DNA of 5,570 nucleotides from Burkholderiaceae bacterium (GTDB lineage: Bacteria > Pseudomonadota > Gammaproteobacteria > Burkholderiales > Burkholderiaceae_D): contig JAIELO010000379.1 of NCBI GenBank assembly GCA_019752915.1, forward strand, positions 1 to 5,570, in the 5' to 3' direction. Shown one piece after another: positions 1 through 5,570 of this stretch. The number at the start of each line of letters is the position of its first letter. Position 1 is the stretch's first letter. The translations under genes and the position numbers were made by a program. Under the pieces are notes generated by a model. It worked only from the letters and a program-made list of their open reading frames with translations, was not told where the DNA came from and searched no databases.

Positions 1-1086
1 ACTGGTGATATCGACAATGCGCTGCGCGTAGGCATGAATGCTGTGCATGGTCTCGACCACCTGCGCCACCACCACGCCGCCCTGTCCCGCCACTTGCGAG
101 GCGGAGACGGCCAGTGCATTGGCCGAGCGCGCATTGCCACTATTCTCGCGCACGGCGCGGGTCAGTTCCGCCATGGCCGCCGAGGTTTCTTCCAGCGCAC
201 CGGCCTGATGTTCGGTACGCTGCGACAGATCGAGGTTGCCCTCGGCCAGTTCGCGCGAACTGGCATCAATGGTGTCGGCGCCATCGCGCACACGGCGCAC
301 GGTGTGGGCCAGCCGGCCCGTCATATGGCTGAGCGCATCGAGCAGCTTGCCGATTTCATCGCTGCGCTGATGACGGATCGCACCATGCAGTTCGCCAGCG
401 GCCACTTGCTGCGCCAGCGTGACGGCCTGCTCGAGCGGGCGCACCACGCTGCGGGTCAGCAGCACGGCCAGCGTCACGCCGGTAGCCAGTGCCAGCAGCC
501 CCAGTGCCACCAGCAGCACCCGGCTGCTGTCGAATTGCGCCGCCGACTCACTGGCCAGTTCTTGGGCAGCGTGTTTCTGGTAAGCCAGTAATGCTTCCAG
601 TGCGCCCGTGTAGGCGCCGAACACGCCGTTCATGCGTTGCTCGAGCAGATCGCTAACTTCCTGTATGCGTCCGCTATCCTTGAATTTGAACAGCTCGCTA
701 CGCAAGGTCAGATAGACCTGTTTGCGCTCATTTACGCTACGCAGCAGTTGCGCTTCACGGGCGTTGGCGGGCATCTGTGCCAGCCGGATTTCCAGTGCCT
801 GCATGTGCTTTTCGCCTGCCGTGAGCTGGGCCTGGAACAGATCGGACACTTCCAGACTGTCGGCGCGGGCGATCGAAATGGTACGCAGCCCGTTCAGTTC
901 TACACTACCGAGTAGTTCGGAGCTGAGCTGTTGCTTGGCCAGCTTTTCCTGTACCAGATTAGCGGTGGTGTCGCGCGCAGCCTGCAAACGCCACAGGGCG
1001 ACGGCAGACATGCAGGCCATCAGCACCAGTAGCACAGCAAACGAGGCCATGACGCGCAGGCCAGTATTCAAGCGGGGGATTTTCAT
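1..1086 (-). CDS. Methyl-accepting chemotaxis protein, 3'-truncated by window edge
   Basis: This is a transmembrane chemoreceptor that would sense a periplasmic ligand and control CheA/CheW at the inner membrane. The frame is open from the ATG at 1086 to the left edge, giving 362 visible residues. Residues 11-32 are a hydrophobic first membrane helix after a basic N-terminus (MKIPRLNTGLR). Residues 33-188 form a helical periplasmic region of four-helix-bundle size. Residues 189-211 are the second membrane helix. Residues 212-264 are a HAMP domain with the RP and SDEIG signatures. From about 265 the cytoplasmic coiled coil begins, with the typical methylation-helix stretch LSQRTEHQAGALEETSAAM around 287-305. 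The sequence stops at VDITS, just before the expected hairpin tip. The ATG has only a weak A-rich upstream sequence and no clear AGGAG, but it gives a standard receptor N-terminus. It is transcribed divergently from the sia-like operon. The ligand cannot be inferred. Confidence 0.96.
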   Translation of the reverse strand, partial: MKIPRLNTGLRVMASFAVLLVLMACMSAVALWRLQAARDTTANLVQEKLAKQQLSSELLGSVELNGLRTISIARADSLEVSDLFQAQLTAGEKHMQALEIRLAQMPANAREAQLLRSVNERKQVYLTLRSELFKFKDSGRIQEVSDLLEQRMNGVFGAYTGALEALLAYQKHAAQELASESAAQFDSSRVLLVALGLLALATGVTLAVLLTRSVVRPLEQAVTLAQQVAAGELHGAIRHQRSDEIGKLLDALSHMTGRLAHTVRRVRDGADTIDASSRELAEGNLDLSQRTEHQAGALEETSAAMAELTRAVRENSGNARSANALAVSASQVAGQGGVVVAQVVETMHSIHAYAQRIVDITS

Positions 1087-1144
1087 CGCGTTTTTTCGGA
1101 GATGTCGAAGGAGTGAGAAACAGCACGCACTGTAACGGTGCAAT

Positions 1145-1227
1145 GTGACAGCGTCATTACCGCGAGGAAACTTTCATCATGTAATGGGCAGGTAACAATT
1201 TCCCGATAGCATTACGGCCACTGTCAC
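1145..1227. repeat. Short inverted and repeated motifs in the intergenic region
   Basis: GTGACAG at 1145-1151 is the exact reverse complement of CTGTCAC at 1221-1227. Between them CATTAC occurs at 1155-1160 and 1210-1215, and its reverse complement GTAATG at 1181-1186. The centres of the three hexamers are about 26 and 29 bp apart. This could reflect operator half-sites for a regulator acting on both divergent promoters. The words are short, however, and chance is a real alternative. Confidence 0.35.
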
Positions 1228-1232
1228 CCATC

Positions 1233-1238
1233 AGGAAG
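1233..1238 (+). promoter_or_regulatory. Ribosome binding site of the PP2C phosphatase gene
   Basis: AGGAAG lies 7 nt before the GTG at 1246. An in-frame TAG at 1207-1209 closes the frame upstream and no other start codon lies between, so this site fixes the non-ATG start. Confidence 0.75.
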
Positions 1239-1245
1239 CCTCTCC

Positions 1246-2481
1246 GTGGAGTTCAACGCCTCTCGTCATCACCTGCCACGCTTTCGTCTGTCGACTGCTG
1301 CCGATCTGTGTATCGAAACCGTTGCCGTAGCGTCGGAGACCAGCAATCTGGCAGTGCTCGAATTGTTCACCGAACGGCGCGAGTTAATGAGCTTGCCCGT
1401 GCTGGAGCAGGACCGGCCGATCGGACTGATTAGCCGCAACATCTTCCTGTCGCAGATGTCTAAGCCCTACTACCACGAACTGTACGGCAAGAAGAGCTGT
1501 ATCGCCTTTATGGACAAGGCGCCGCTGATAGTCGATGCAGCCATGAGTATCGAAGAGCTGACCTTCCGCGCAGTCGAGTCGGGTGAGAAGGCGCTGGCCG
1601 ACGGTTTTATCGTCAGCCGTCACGAGCGCCTTGCCGGCGTCGGCTTTGGTCTGCAACTGATGAACGTGGTTGCCAACATGCAGGCGGAAAAAAATCGCCA
1701 GATCATGCACAGCATTGCCTACGCCAGTGTGATCCAGCGCTCGCTGCTGCGCCCTTCCGAGCAGGCGCTGGCCGCTACCCTGCCGGACGCCCATCTGGAA
1801 TGGCAGCCGCGCGATGTGGTCGGTGGCGATTTTTATCATTTCGCGCGCTATCCGGATGGCTGGTTCGGCGCCATTGCCGACTGCACCGGACACGGTGTGC
1901 CGGGCGCCTTCATGACCTTGATTACTTCGTCGATTCTGACACAAGCACTACAACAAAGCGGCCCGCGCGATCCGGCTGGCCTGCTTGCCGAGGTCAGTCG
2001 CGGTGTCAAGACCCTGCTCGGTCAGCAGGATGCCGTGCCCGCTGGCGCACTCGCCGCAGGCTCGAACGATGGGATGGATGCCGGCTTTCTATGGTTCGAC
2101 CAGGCCAGCAGTACCCTGCACTTTGCCGGTGCGCGCATGGCCTTGTATTTGCTGGAACCGGGGCAGCCTGCCGTGCAGGCCATTGATGGCGAGCGCATGG
2201 GTGTCGGCTACACGGATACGCCCGCCGACTATGTTTGGCACAACCGCAGCTTGAGCGTACAGGCCGGCAGCCTGCTACTGCTGACCACGGACGGCCTGAT
2301 CGACCAGATCGGCGGTCCGCGCGACATCGCCTACGGCAAGCGGCGCATGCGCGACATTCTGCTGGCCCAGCGTGACGCCAGCGCTAGCGAGGCAGCGTCT
2401 GCCCTGCTTGGCGATTTTCTCGACTGGCAGGGCGAACAGCCACGCCGTGATGACCTGACCTTTTTCTGTTTCCGTCCCTAG
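1246..2481 (+). CDS. siaA: CBS-pair-like / PP2C (SpoIIE-type) serine/threonine phosphatase, SiaA-like
   Basis: This cytosolic PP2C-family phosphatase is expected to dephosphorylate the SiaC-like protein encoded two genes downstream. It has 411 residues and a GTG start. Residues about 15-145 resemble the CBS pair found in some GGDEF/EAL proteins, with landmarks LPVLEQDRPIGLISRN (50-65), an ELYGKK segment (78-83) and DGFIVSRHERLAGVG (119-133). Residues 161-170 (SVIQRSLLRP) match the helix preceding RsbU-type phosphatase domains. The SpoIIE/PP2C domain spans about 185-411. Its likely metal ligands are Asp195 (VGGDFY), Asp212 (ADCTGHGVPGA), Asp349 (TTDG) and Asp402/403 (RRDDLT), so it looks catalytically intact. 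There is no signal peptide, membrane helix or HAMP domain, whereas P. aeruginosa SiaA is a membrane protein. The symbol therefore rests on operon context and the phosphatase domain, not on full-length similarity. It is the first gene of a four-gene operon, and the next start is 11 bp away. Confidence 0.93.
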   Translation: MEFNASRHHLPRFRLSTAADLCIETVAVASETSNLAVLELFTERRELMSLPVLEQDRPIGLISRNIFLSQMSKPYYHELYGKKSCIAFMDKAPLIVDAAMSIEELTFRAVESGEKALADGFIVSRHERLAGVGFGLQLMNVVANMQAEKNRQIMHSIAYASVIQRSLLRPSEQALAATLPDAHLEWQPRDVVGGDFYHFARYPDGWFGAIADCTGHGVPGAFMTLITSSILTQALQQSGPRDPAGLLAEVSRGVKTLLGQQDAVPAGALAAGSNDGMDAGFLWFDQASSTLHFAGARMALYLLEPGQPAVQAIDGERMGVGYTDTPADYVWHNRSLSVQAGSLLLLTTDGLIDQIGGPRDIAYGKRRMRDILLAQRDASASEAASALLGDFLDWQGEQPRRDDLTFFCFRP

Positions 2482-2492
2482 GAGCGCGTACC

Positions 2493-3050
2493 GTGCTGTA
2501 TGAAGAGTTCAACGATTTCTGGGATGTGGCGCGCAAACGCCACATCATTTTCTTTTACGTGGGCTATTTCTCGCAGCACGTGGTCGCCGCCATTTCAGAA
2601 ACCATCAAGGTACGGCTCGATACCGCCGGTGCGGCGGGCCCGACGCGGCGGCGGATCTTTTCCGCCTTTGTGGAAATGTCGCAAAACATCATGCACTACT
2701 CGTCCGACACGCTGACGCCCGACCAGCAGAGCAGTGGCCAGATGCGTCGCGGTTCCTTCTGCATCGGCATGAAGGACGACAGTTTCTTTTTACTGTGCGC
2801 CAATCCCGTGGATAACACCGCTGTCGAACGCATCCGCCAGCGGCTCGAACCGCTGCACAGCATGACGCTGGACGAAATCAAAAGTGCCTATAAAAAAGCC
2901 TTGCGTGACGAGGTGCCCGCCGATAGCAAAGGCGCCGGTCTGGGTTTCCTGACACTGGCGCGCGATGCCAGCGAACCGCTGGAGTTCGAATTCGTGCAGG
3001 AAGCGCACGCGCCGGACACCACCGTGTTTTGCATTAAGGCGATTATCTAA
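2493..3050 (+). CDS. siaB: SiaB-family protein kinase (GHKL fold)
   Basis: A soluble 185-residue protein of the SiaB family, whose P. aeruginosa member phosphorylates SiaC on a threonine and opposes the SiaA phosphatase. The ATP-binding fold is visible. An N-box-like helix, FVEMSQNIMHYS, lies at 59-70 with Glu62 and Asn65. A divergent G1-like NPVDNT lies at 104-109. A glycine-rich lid, DSKGAGLGFLTLARDAS, lies at 144-160. There is no phosphoacceptor-histidine domain, which fits an RsbW/SpoIIAB-like serine/threonine kinase better than a histidine kinase. The start is GTG, with GGAG at 2481-2484, 8 nt upstream and overlapping the stop codon of the preceding gene, which suggests translational coupling. 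The next gene begins 18 bp after its stop. Kinase activity is inferred from the family. Confidence 0.92.
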   Translation: MLYEEFNDFWDVARKRHIIFFYVGYFSQHVVAAISETIKVRLDTAGAAGPTRRRIFSAFVEMSQNIMHYSSDTLTPDQQSSGQMRRGSFCIGMKDDSFFLLCANPVDNTAVERIRQRLEPLHSMTLDEIKSAYKKALRDEVPADSKGAGLGFLTLARDASEPLEFEFVQEAHAPDTTVFCIKAII

Positions 3051-3068
3051 TTCAGTACTGGAACAGTT

Positions 3069-3458
3069 ATGCAATCACTCTATCTCAGCGCTTCGCCCAC
3101 TTCGCCGGAAATCGATTTCCGCTTCGATCAACACAGCTTGTCGATCAAAGGCGAATCGTATCCGGAAAATGCGGCAGCCTTCTACGGCCCCCTGATCACG
3201 CAGGTACAGGCCTATCTGGCCAGTGGCCCGCAGCCGCTCATCGTGGTACACGTTTCGCTGGCCTACTTCAATAGTTCCAGTACCAAAATGCTGTTTGCCC
3301 TGTTCGATGCGCTGAATCAGGCGGCCCTGCAAGGTCAGGCCATCCGCCTCAACTGGTATTACGACGAAGACGACGACACCATCCTCGAATTCGGTGAAGA
3401 GCTGCGCGACGATTTCAGCGCGCTGGAATTTTACGCCCACAGTGTGAGTGGCGTCTGA
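3069..3458 (+). CDS. siaC: DUF1987 / SiaC-family regulatory phosphoprotein
   Basis: A small soluble 129-residue protein of the DUF1987 (SiaC) family, related in fold to STAS anti-sigma-factor antagonists. In P. aeruginosa the unphosphorylated form binds and activates the diguanylate cyclase SiaD, and phosphorylation by SiaB blocks this. Visible family signatures are GESYPENAAAFYGPL (28-42), the phosphosite strand-helix junction LAYFNSSSTKMLFAL (64-78) and LNWYYDEDDD (94-103). The C-terminal half is strongly acidic. Aligning YFNSSSTK with the YxNTSS type of motif puts Ser69 at the position of the known phosphothreonine. The start ATG has a weak GGA at 3060-3062. The stop codon overlaps the next start by one base (TGATG), so the cyclase is probably translationally coupled to its activator. 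The family assignment is firm; the phosphosite mapping was done by eye from memory of the homologue. Confidence 0.93.
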   Translation: MQSLYLSASPTSPEIDFRFDQHSLSIKGESYPENAAAFYGPLITQVQAYLASGPQPLIVVHVSLAYFNSSSTKMLFALFDALNQAALQGQAIRLNWYYDEDDDTILEFGEELRDDFSALEFYAHSVSGV

Positions 3459-4204
3459 TGCTGCCCCGCACCGAAACGGATCTGTTTGCCCAGGAATGCG
3501 CTGCACTGGCGCAGGCGCGCGCCGCCTACGATACACCGGACGCTGACACCCGCGCCGCGCTTGGCAACATGATCCAGCACTATGAACGGCTGATGCGCGA
3601 AACGCGCCGGCTGATCCGTCGTAGCGACCGCGCCGAACTGGACATGAATCAGATCAATCGCCAATTGCAGGAGCTGGCCCAGCAACTGGAATACCGCGCC
3701 ACCCACGACACTTTGACGGGCGCCCTGAACCGCGCCGCCATTATCGAGTGCGCGACCCGCCAGCTCGATCGTGGCGATCTGGCCCTGATCGTGCTCGATA
3801 TCGACCATTTCAAATGGGTCAATGATGATTTCGGCCATCCGGCCGGAGACGCCGTGATCCAGACCGTGGTGGCCTGTCTGCAGCAGGTAGTGGGGCCGCA
3901 GGTCGCTATCGGCCGGGTCGGCGGTGAAGAATTTTCTGTGGTGTGGCCGACCAGCGTTGTCGAAGAAGCCGAAGCGATCGCGCTGAAGATCTGTCAGGCC
4001 ATCGCCAGCCAGTCGTTTGCCGCCCCGATCAACCGTCAGATCACGGCCAGCGTGGGATTGAGCTGGGCGCCACAGGGTAGCAGTTTTGCGACCATCTACA
4101 GCCATGCCGACGAAGCGCTGTATGCCGCCAAGCGTGCCGGTCGCAATTGTGTACGGCGCTATCTGGACGCCAGTGCCCAGCCATTGCTGGTGGCTGCGGC
4201 TTAA
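3458..4204 (+). CDS. siaD: GGDEF diguanylate cyclase, SiaD-like
   Basis: A soluble 248-residue enzyme that condenses two GTP into cyclic di-GMP. Residues 1-55 are helical and charged. Residues about 56-80 form a coiled-coil stalk leading into the DTLTGALNR entry motif (84-92). The GGDEF domain covers about 82-236, with LDIDHFKWVNDDFGH at 113-127 (Asp114 a metal ligand), the active-site loop GGEEF at 155-159, and the conserved ASVGLSW (197-203) and ADEALYAAKRAGRN (217-230). All catalytic motifs are intact. The inhibitory RxxD site should begin nine residues before GGEEF, but GPQV (146-149) is found there, so product inhibition at a classical I-site is not expected. The protein has no membrane segment or PAS/GAF sensor. 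As with P. aeruginosa SiaD, the N-terminal stalk is the likely docking site for the SiaC-like partner. It is the last gene of the operon and overlaps siaC by one base. Confidence 0.94.
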   Translation: MLPRTETDLFAQECAALAQARAAYDTPDADTRAALGNMIQHYERLMRETRRLIRRSDRAELDMNQINRQLQELAQQLEYRATHDTLTGALNRAAIIECATRQLDRGDLALIVLDIDHFKWVNDDFGHPAGDAVIQTVVACLQQVVGPQVAIGRVGGEEFSVVWPTSVVEEAEAIALKICQAIASQSFAAPINRQITASVGLSWAPQGSSFATIYSHADEALYAAKRAGRNCVRRYLDASAQPLLVAAA

Positions 4205-4214
4205 CGCTACGGCC
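4205..4214. other. 10-bp gap between convergent stop codons
   Basis: The cyclase gene (plus strand) and the response regulator gene (minus strand) end tail to tail with only ten bases between their stop codons. No GC-rich hairpin followed by a T-run is visible here or in the nearest coding ends. Transcripts of the two units therefore probably run into each other, or terminate by a factor-dependent mechanism. Confidence 0.6.
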
Positions 4215-4754
4215 TTATTTGACGCGCTGTTTTTCCAGCTTGCGCGCCAGAGTGCGGCGGTGCATGCCGAGCCGGCGCGCCGCTTCGGAGATATTGAAGT
4301 CGGTTTCTGCCAGCACCGTATGGATGTGCTCCCACTCCAGCGTTTTCACCGAGGTTGGGCGATTGGTCAACTCCAGTTCGGCGGCCCCCGCAACGTGCTC
4401 GAAGGCGGCCTCGATATCGTCGGTATTGCTGGGCTTGGCCAGATACTGGCAGGCCCCCAGCTTGATCGCTTCCACCGCGGTATTGATGCTGGCAAAACCG
4501 GTCAGCACCACGATCAGCATGCTGGTGTCATGCTGGTGCAACATCTGCACGCAAGCCAGTCCCGAGGAATTGCCTTTCAACTTCAGATCCACTACGGCAT
4601 AGCCGGGGCTGTGATCGACCAGTATGCCGCTGGCCTCATCGACATTCTCCGCCAGCAGGACCCGGTAGCCGCGCCGCTCGAAGGAACGGCTCAGGGTACG
4701 GGCGAACGCAGCATCATCCTCGACCAGCAGTAGTACGCGTTCTTCACTCATCAT
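4215..4754 (-). CDS. regA: RegA/PrrA/RoxR-like response regulator with Fis-type HTH
   Basis: A two-component response regulator of 179 residues, the usual size of the RegA/PrrA/ActR/RoxR family of redox-responsive transcription factors. The receiver domain (about 6-122) shows the acidic pocket Glu12/Asp13/Asp14 (VEDD), the phosphoacceptor Asp56 (VVDLKLKG), the switch Thr85 (VLTGFAS) and Lys107 (LAKPS). A linker leads to a C-terminal Fis-type helix-turn-helix at about 145-175, with the recognition segment EAARRLGMHRRTLARKLEKQ. The frame extends upstream to an ATG at 4799, but those codons lie inside the kinase gene and give an atypical basic tail. The doublet ATGATG at 4754/4751 sits just before the receiver and follows an AGGAAAAG, so that start is chosen. 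It overlaps the kinase gene by 11 bp, implying coupled translation. Family members control respiration and electron-flow genes. The exact name (regA, prrA, actR or roxR) depends on lineage. Confidence 0.9.
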   Translation of the reverse strand: MMSEERVLLLVEDDAAFARTLSRSFERRGYRVLLAENVDEASGILVDHSPGYAVVDLKLKGNSSGLACVQMLHQHDTSMLIVVLTGFASINTAVEAIKLGACQYLAKPSNTDDIEAAFEHVAGAAELELTNRPTSVKTLEWEHIHTVLAETDFNISEAARRLGMHRRTLARKLEKQRVK

Positions 4755-5570
4755 CTTGTTGCTTTTCCTGCATAGTCTGCGGATTCGATTCGATTTCAAT
4801 GGCCGATACCGGCAGTGATAAGCGCACCAGCGCCCCGCCTTGCGGCAGATTCTGCGCCGTGACGAAGCCGCCGAGGGTGCGCGCTACATTCACCACCAGA
4901 AACAGTCCGAGACCACCACCGGGGCGCCCCTTACTGGAATTATAGGGCTTCCCGAACTGCGCGAGTATCTGGGGCGGAAAACCGGGCCCTGCATCGGTCA
5001 CCTGCAGCACCAGCATGCCCTGCTCGCAGGCCGCTTCCAGACGCAGCCAGTGCGGTGACGCTTCCAGCGCATTATCGAGTACATTGCAGATCATCTGCTT
5101 CAGGGTGGAGTCAGACACCACCGGCGTGTCGTTGCTGATCTGGTTGTCGAACACGAACTGCACCACCGGCCGGCCGTAGCGCCACTCCGCCACGGTTTCG
5201 TCGAGGAAGGTATTCAGGGTGGTTGCAGCAGAAGATTCGCCACGCGCTTCGCCGGCCGATAGCAGAATCCCGCTGACGATACTCTTGCAGCGCTTAAGCT
5301 GGGTCTGCATCTCGGCAACATCGCCCAGCAGTTCGGGATTACTCTTGAATTCCGGCATATGCTTCCAGTCACCCAGAATCACCGCCAGCGTGGCCAGCGG
5401 CGTCCCCAGTTCGTGAGCTGCGCCGGAAGCGAGCAAACCCATGCGGATAATGTGTTCTTCTTCGGCGGCGCGCTGGCGCAGATCGGCCAGTTTGGCGCTA
5501 CTGACGCGCGCATTGTCCATGATGCGGGTAATGAAGATCACCAGCAGCGCAGCGTCGAGTACGAAACACA
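4744..5570 (-). CDS. regB: RegB/PrrB/RoxS-like sensor histidine kinase, 5'-truncated by window edge
   Basis: This is the C-terminal part of a membrane sensor histidine kinase that would phosphorylate the overlapping response regulator. The frame is open through the right edge, and its first codons encode a hydrophobic stretch (about 5518-5570) that looks like the end of the last membrane helix, so the true start lies outside. The phosphoacceptor motif GAAHELGTPLATLAV is of the RegB kind, with His encoded at 5413-5415. Forty-two residues later a Cys (5287-5289) sits in QLKRCKSIV, matching by eye the conserved redox-active cysteine of RegB. The ATPase domain has the N-box NVLDNALEAS, the G1 box DAGPGF and the G2 box GGGLGLFLVVNVARTLGG, all intact. 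The C-terminal tail EKQQDDE overlaps the regulator start. The quinone-responsive membrane domain of the family is not visible here. Autophosphorylation is a family property, not shown by this window. Confidence 0.92.
   Translation of the reverse strand, partial: CFVLDAALLVIFITRIMDNARVSSAKLADLRQRAAEEEHIIRMGLLASGAAHELGTPLATLAVILGDWKHMPEFKSNPELLGDVAEMQTQLKRCKSIVSGILLSAGEARGESSAATTLNTFLDETVAEWRYGRPVVQFVFDNQISNDTPVVSDSTLKQMICNVLDNALEASPHWLRLEAACEQGMLVLQVTDAGPGFPPQILAQFGKPYNSSKGRPGGGLGLFLVVNVARTLGGFVTAQNLPQGGALVRLSLPVSAIEIESNPQTMQEKQQDDE
4762..4769 (-). promoter_or_regulatory. Ribosome binding site deciding the response regulator start
   Basis: On the minus strand AGGAAAAG precedes the ATGATG doublet at 4754-4749 by 7 nt. 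The site lies within the last codons of the kinase gene and supports the short form of the regulator over the ATG at 4799. Confidence 0.6.

Larger units (their letters stand above)
1087..1245. promoter_or_regulatory. Divergent intergenic region between chemoreceptor and sia-like operon
   Basis: This 159-bp gap lies between the two divergent start codons and should hold promoters for both units. It is more AT-rich than the flanking genes. I find no convincing consensus sigma-70 pair in either direction. The stretch 1168-1212 has some AT-rich -10-like hexamers, such as TAACAA at 1193 and TAGCAT at 1207. It also contains three copies of CATTAC/GTAATG and a 7-bp inverted repeat, listed separately. 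That promoters lie here is inferred from gene orientation, not from a recognised motif. Confidence 0.6.

Noticed and set aside
34..591. Long open frame on the plus strand opposite the chemoreceptor
   Set aside because: It is His/Gln/Arg-rich with no recognisable domain, and lies entirely antisense to a clear receptor coding sequence. GC-rich codon bias produces such frames.
1148..1175. Possible flagellar sigma-28 promoter for the chemoreceptor on the minus strand (GAAAGTTT, 12-nt spacer, GACGCTGT)
   Set aside because: The -35-like part is 7 of 8 to TAAAGTTT, but the -10-like part matches GCCGATAA at only about half its positions and the spacer is 12 instead of 11. It is too weak to annotate.
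1246..3458. RsbU/RsbW/RsbV-type sigma-factor partner switch
   Set aside because: The phosphatase and kinase folds are shared. But the small protein has DUF1987/SiaC signatures rather than a SpoIIAA motif, no sigma factor is present, and a GGDEF cyclase follows directly, so the Sia-type reading fits better.
3431..4105. 224-codon open frame on the minus strand under the cyclase gene
   Set aside because: It is antisense to an intact GGDEF enzyme with all its motifs, resembles no family, and its composition looks like a reverse-complement shadow.
4178..4196. Small hairpin CAGCCA/TGGCTG near the end of the cyclase gene as a terminator
   Set aside because: It lies within coding sequence, has a 6-bp stem with a 7-nt loop and no following T-run.
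4086..4733. 215-codon open frame on the plus strand spanning the cyclase end and the response regulator
   Set aside because: It overlaps two well-supported genes and has no domain signature; it is a shadow of the regulator's coding strand.
4755..4799. ATG at 4799 as the start of the response regulator, giving 15 extra residues
   Set aside because: The extra residues are a basic, non-family extension within the kinase gene. The ATGATG at 4754/4751 has a Shine-Dalgarno-like AGGAAAAG and starts right before the receiver domain.

Overview
The window looks like a GC-rich proteobacterial chromosome. A betaproteobacterium is the best guess, from the style of the RegB/RegA-type pair and of the chemoreceptor; genus is not resolvable. 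It is gene-dense and entirely devoted to signal transduction. I see no rRNA, tRNA, CRISPR array, insertion sequence or phage gene.

Layout. (1) Bases 1-1086, minus strand: the N-terminal 362 residues of a methyl-accepting chemotaxis protein, cut by the left edge just before the conserved hairpin tip of its signalling domain. (2) Bases 1087-1245: a 159-bp divergent intergenic region holding the start regions of both flanking units and some short repeated motifs. (3) Bases 1246-4204, plus strand: a tight four-gene operon of PP2C/SpoIIE-type phosphatase, GHKL-fold SiaB-type kinase, DUF1987/SiaC-type phosphoprotein and GGDEF diguanylate cyclase. This is the gene order of the siaABCD module known from Pseudomonas aeruginosa. 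(4) Bases 4215-5570, minus strand and convergent with the operon: a RegB/PrrB/RoxS-like sensor histidine kinase (5' end beyond the right edge) overlapping by 11 bp a RegA/PrrA/RoxR-like response regulator with a Fis-type helix-turn-helix.

How the genes work together. By analogy with P. aeruginosa, the kinase phosphorylates the small SiaC-like protein and the PP2C phosphatase removes the phosphate. Unphosphorylated SiaC binds the N-terminal region of the cyclase and turns on c-di-GMP synthesis, favouring aggregation or biofilm. Two features differ from the reference system. The phosphatase has no membrane sensor or HAMP segment; it carries a soluble CBS-pair-like N-terminus, so its input is probably cytosolic. 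The aligned phosphoacceptor of SiaC appears to be Ser69 rather than Thr. The cyclase also lacks the RxxD product-inhibition site. The RegBA-like pair is probably a separate redox or respiratory regulator, and the chemoreceptor a separate chemotaxis input.

The module family is already described. What is notable here is the variant architecture, not a wholly new system.
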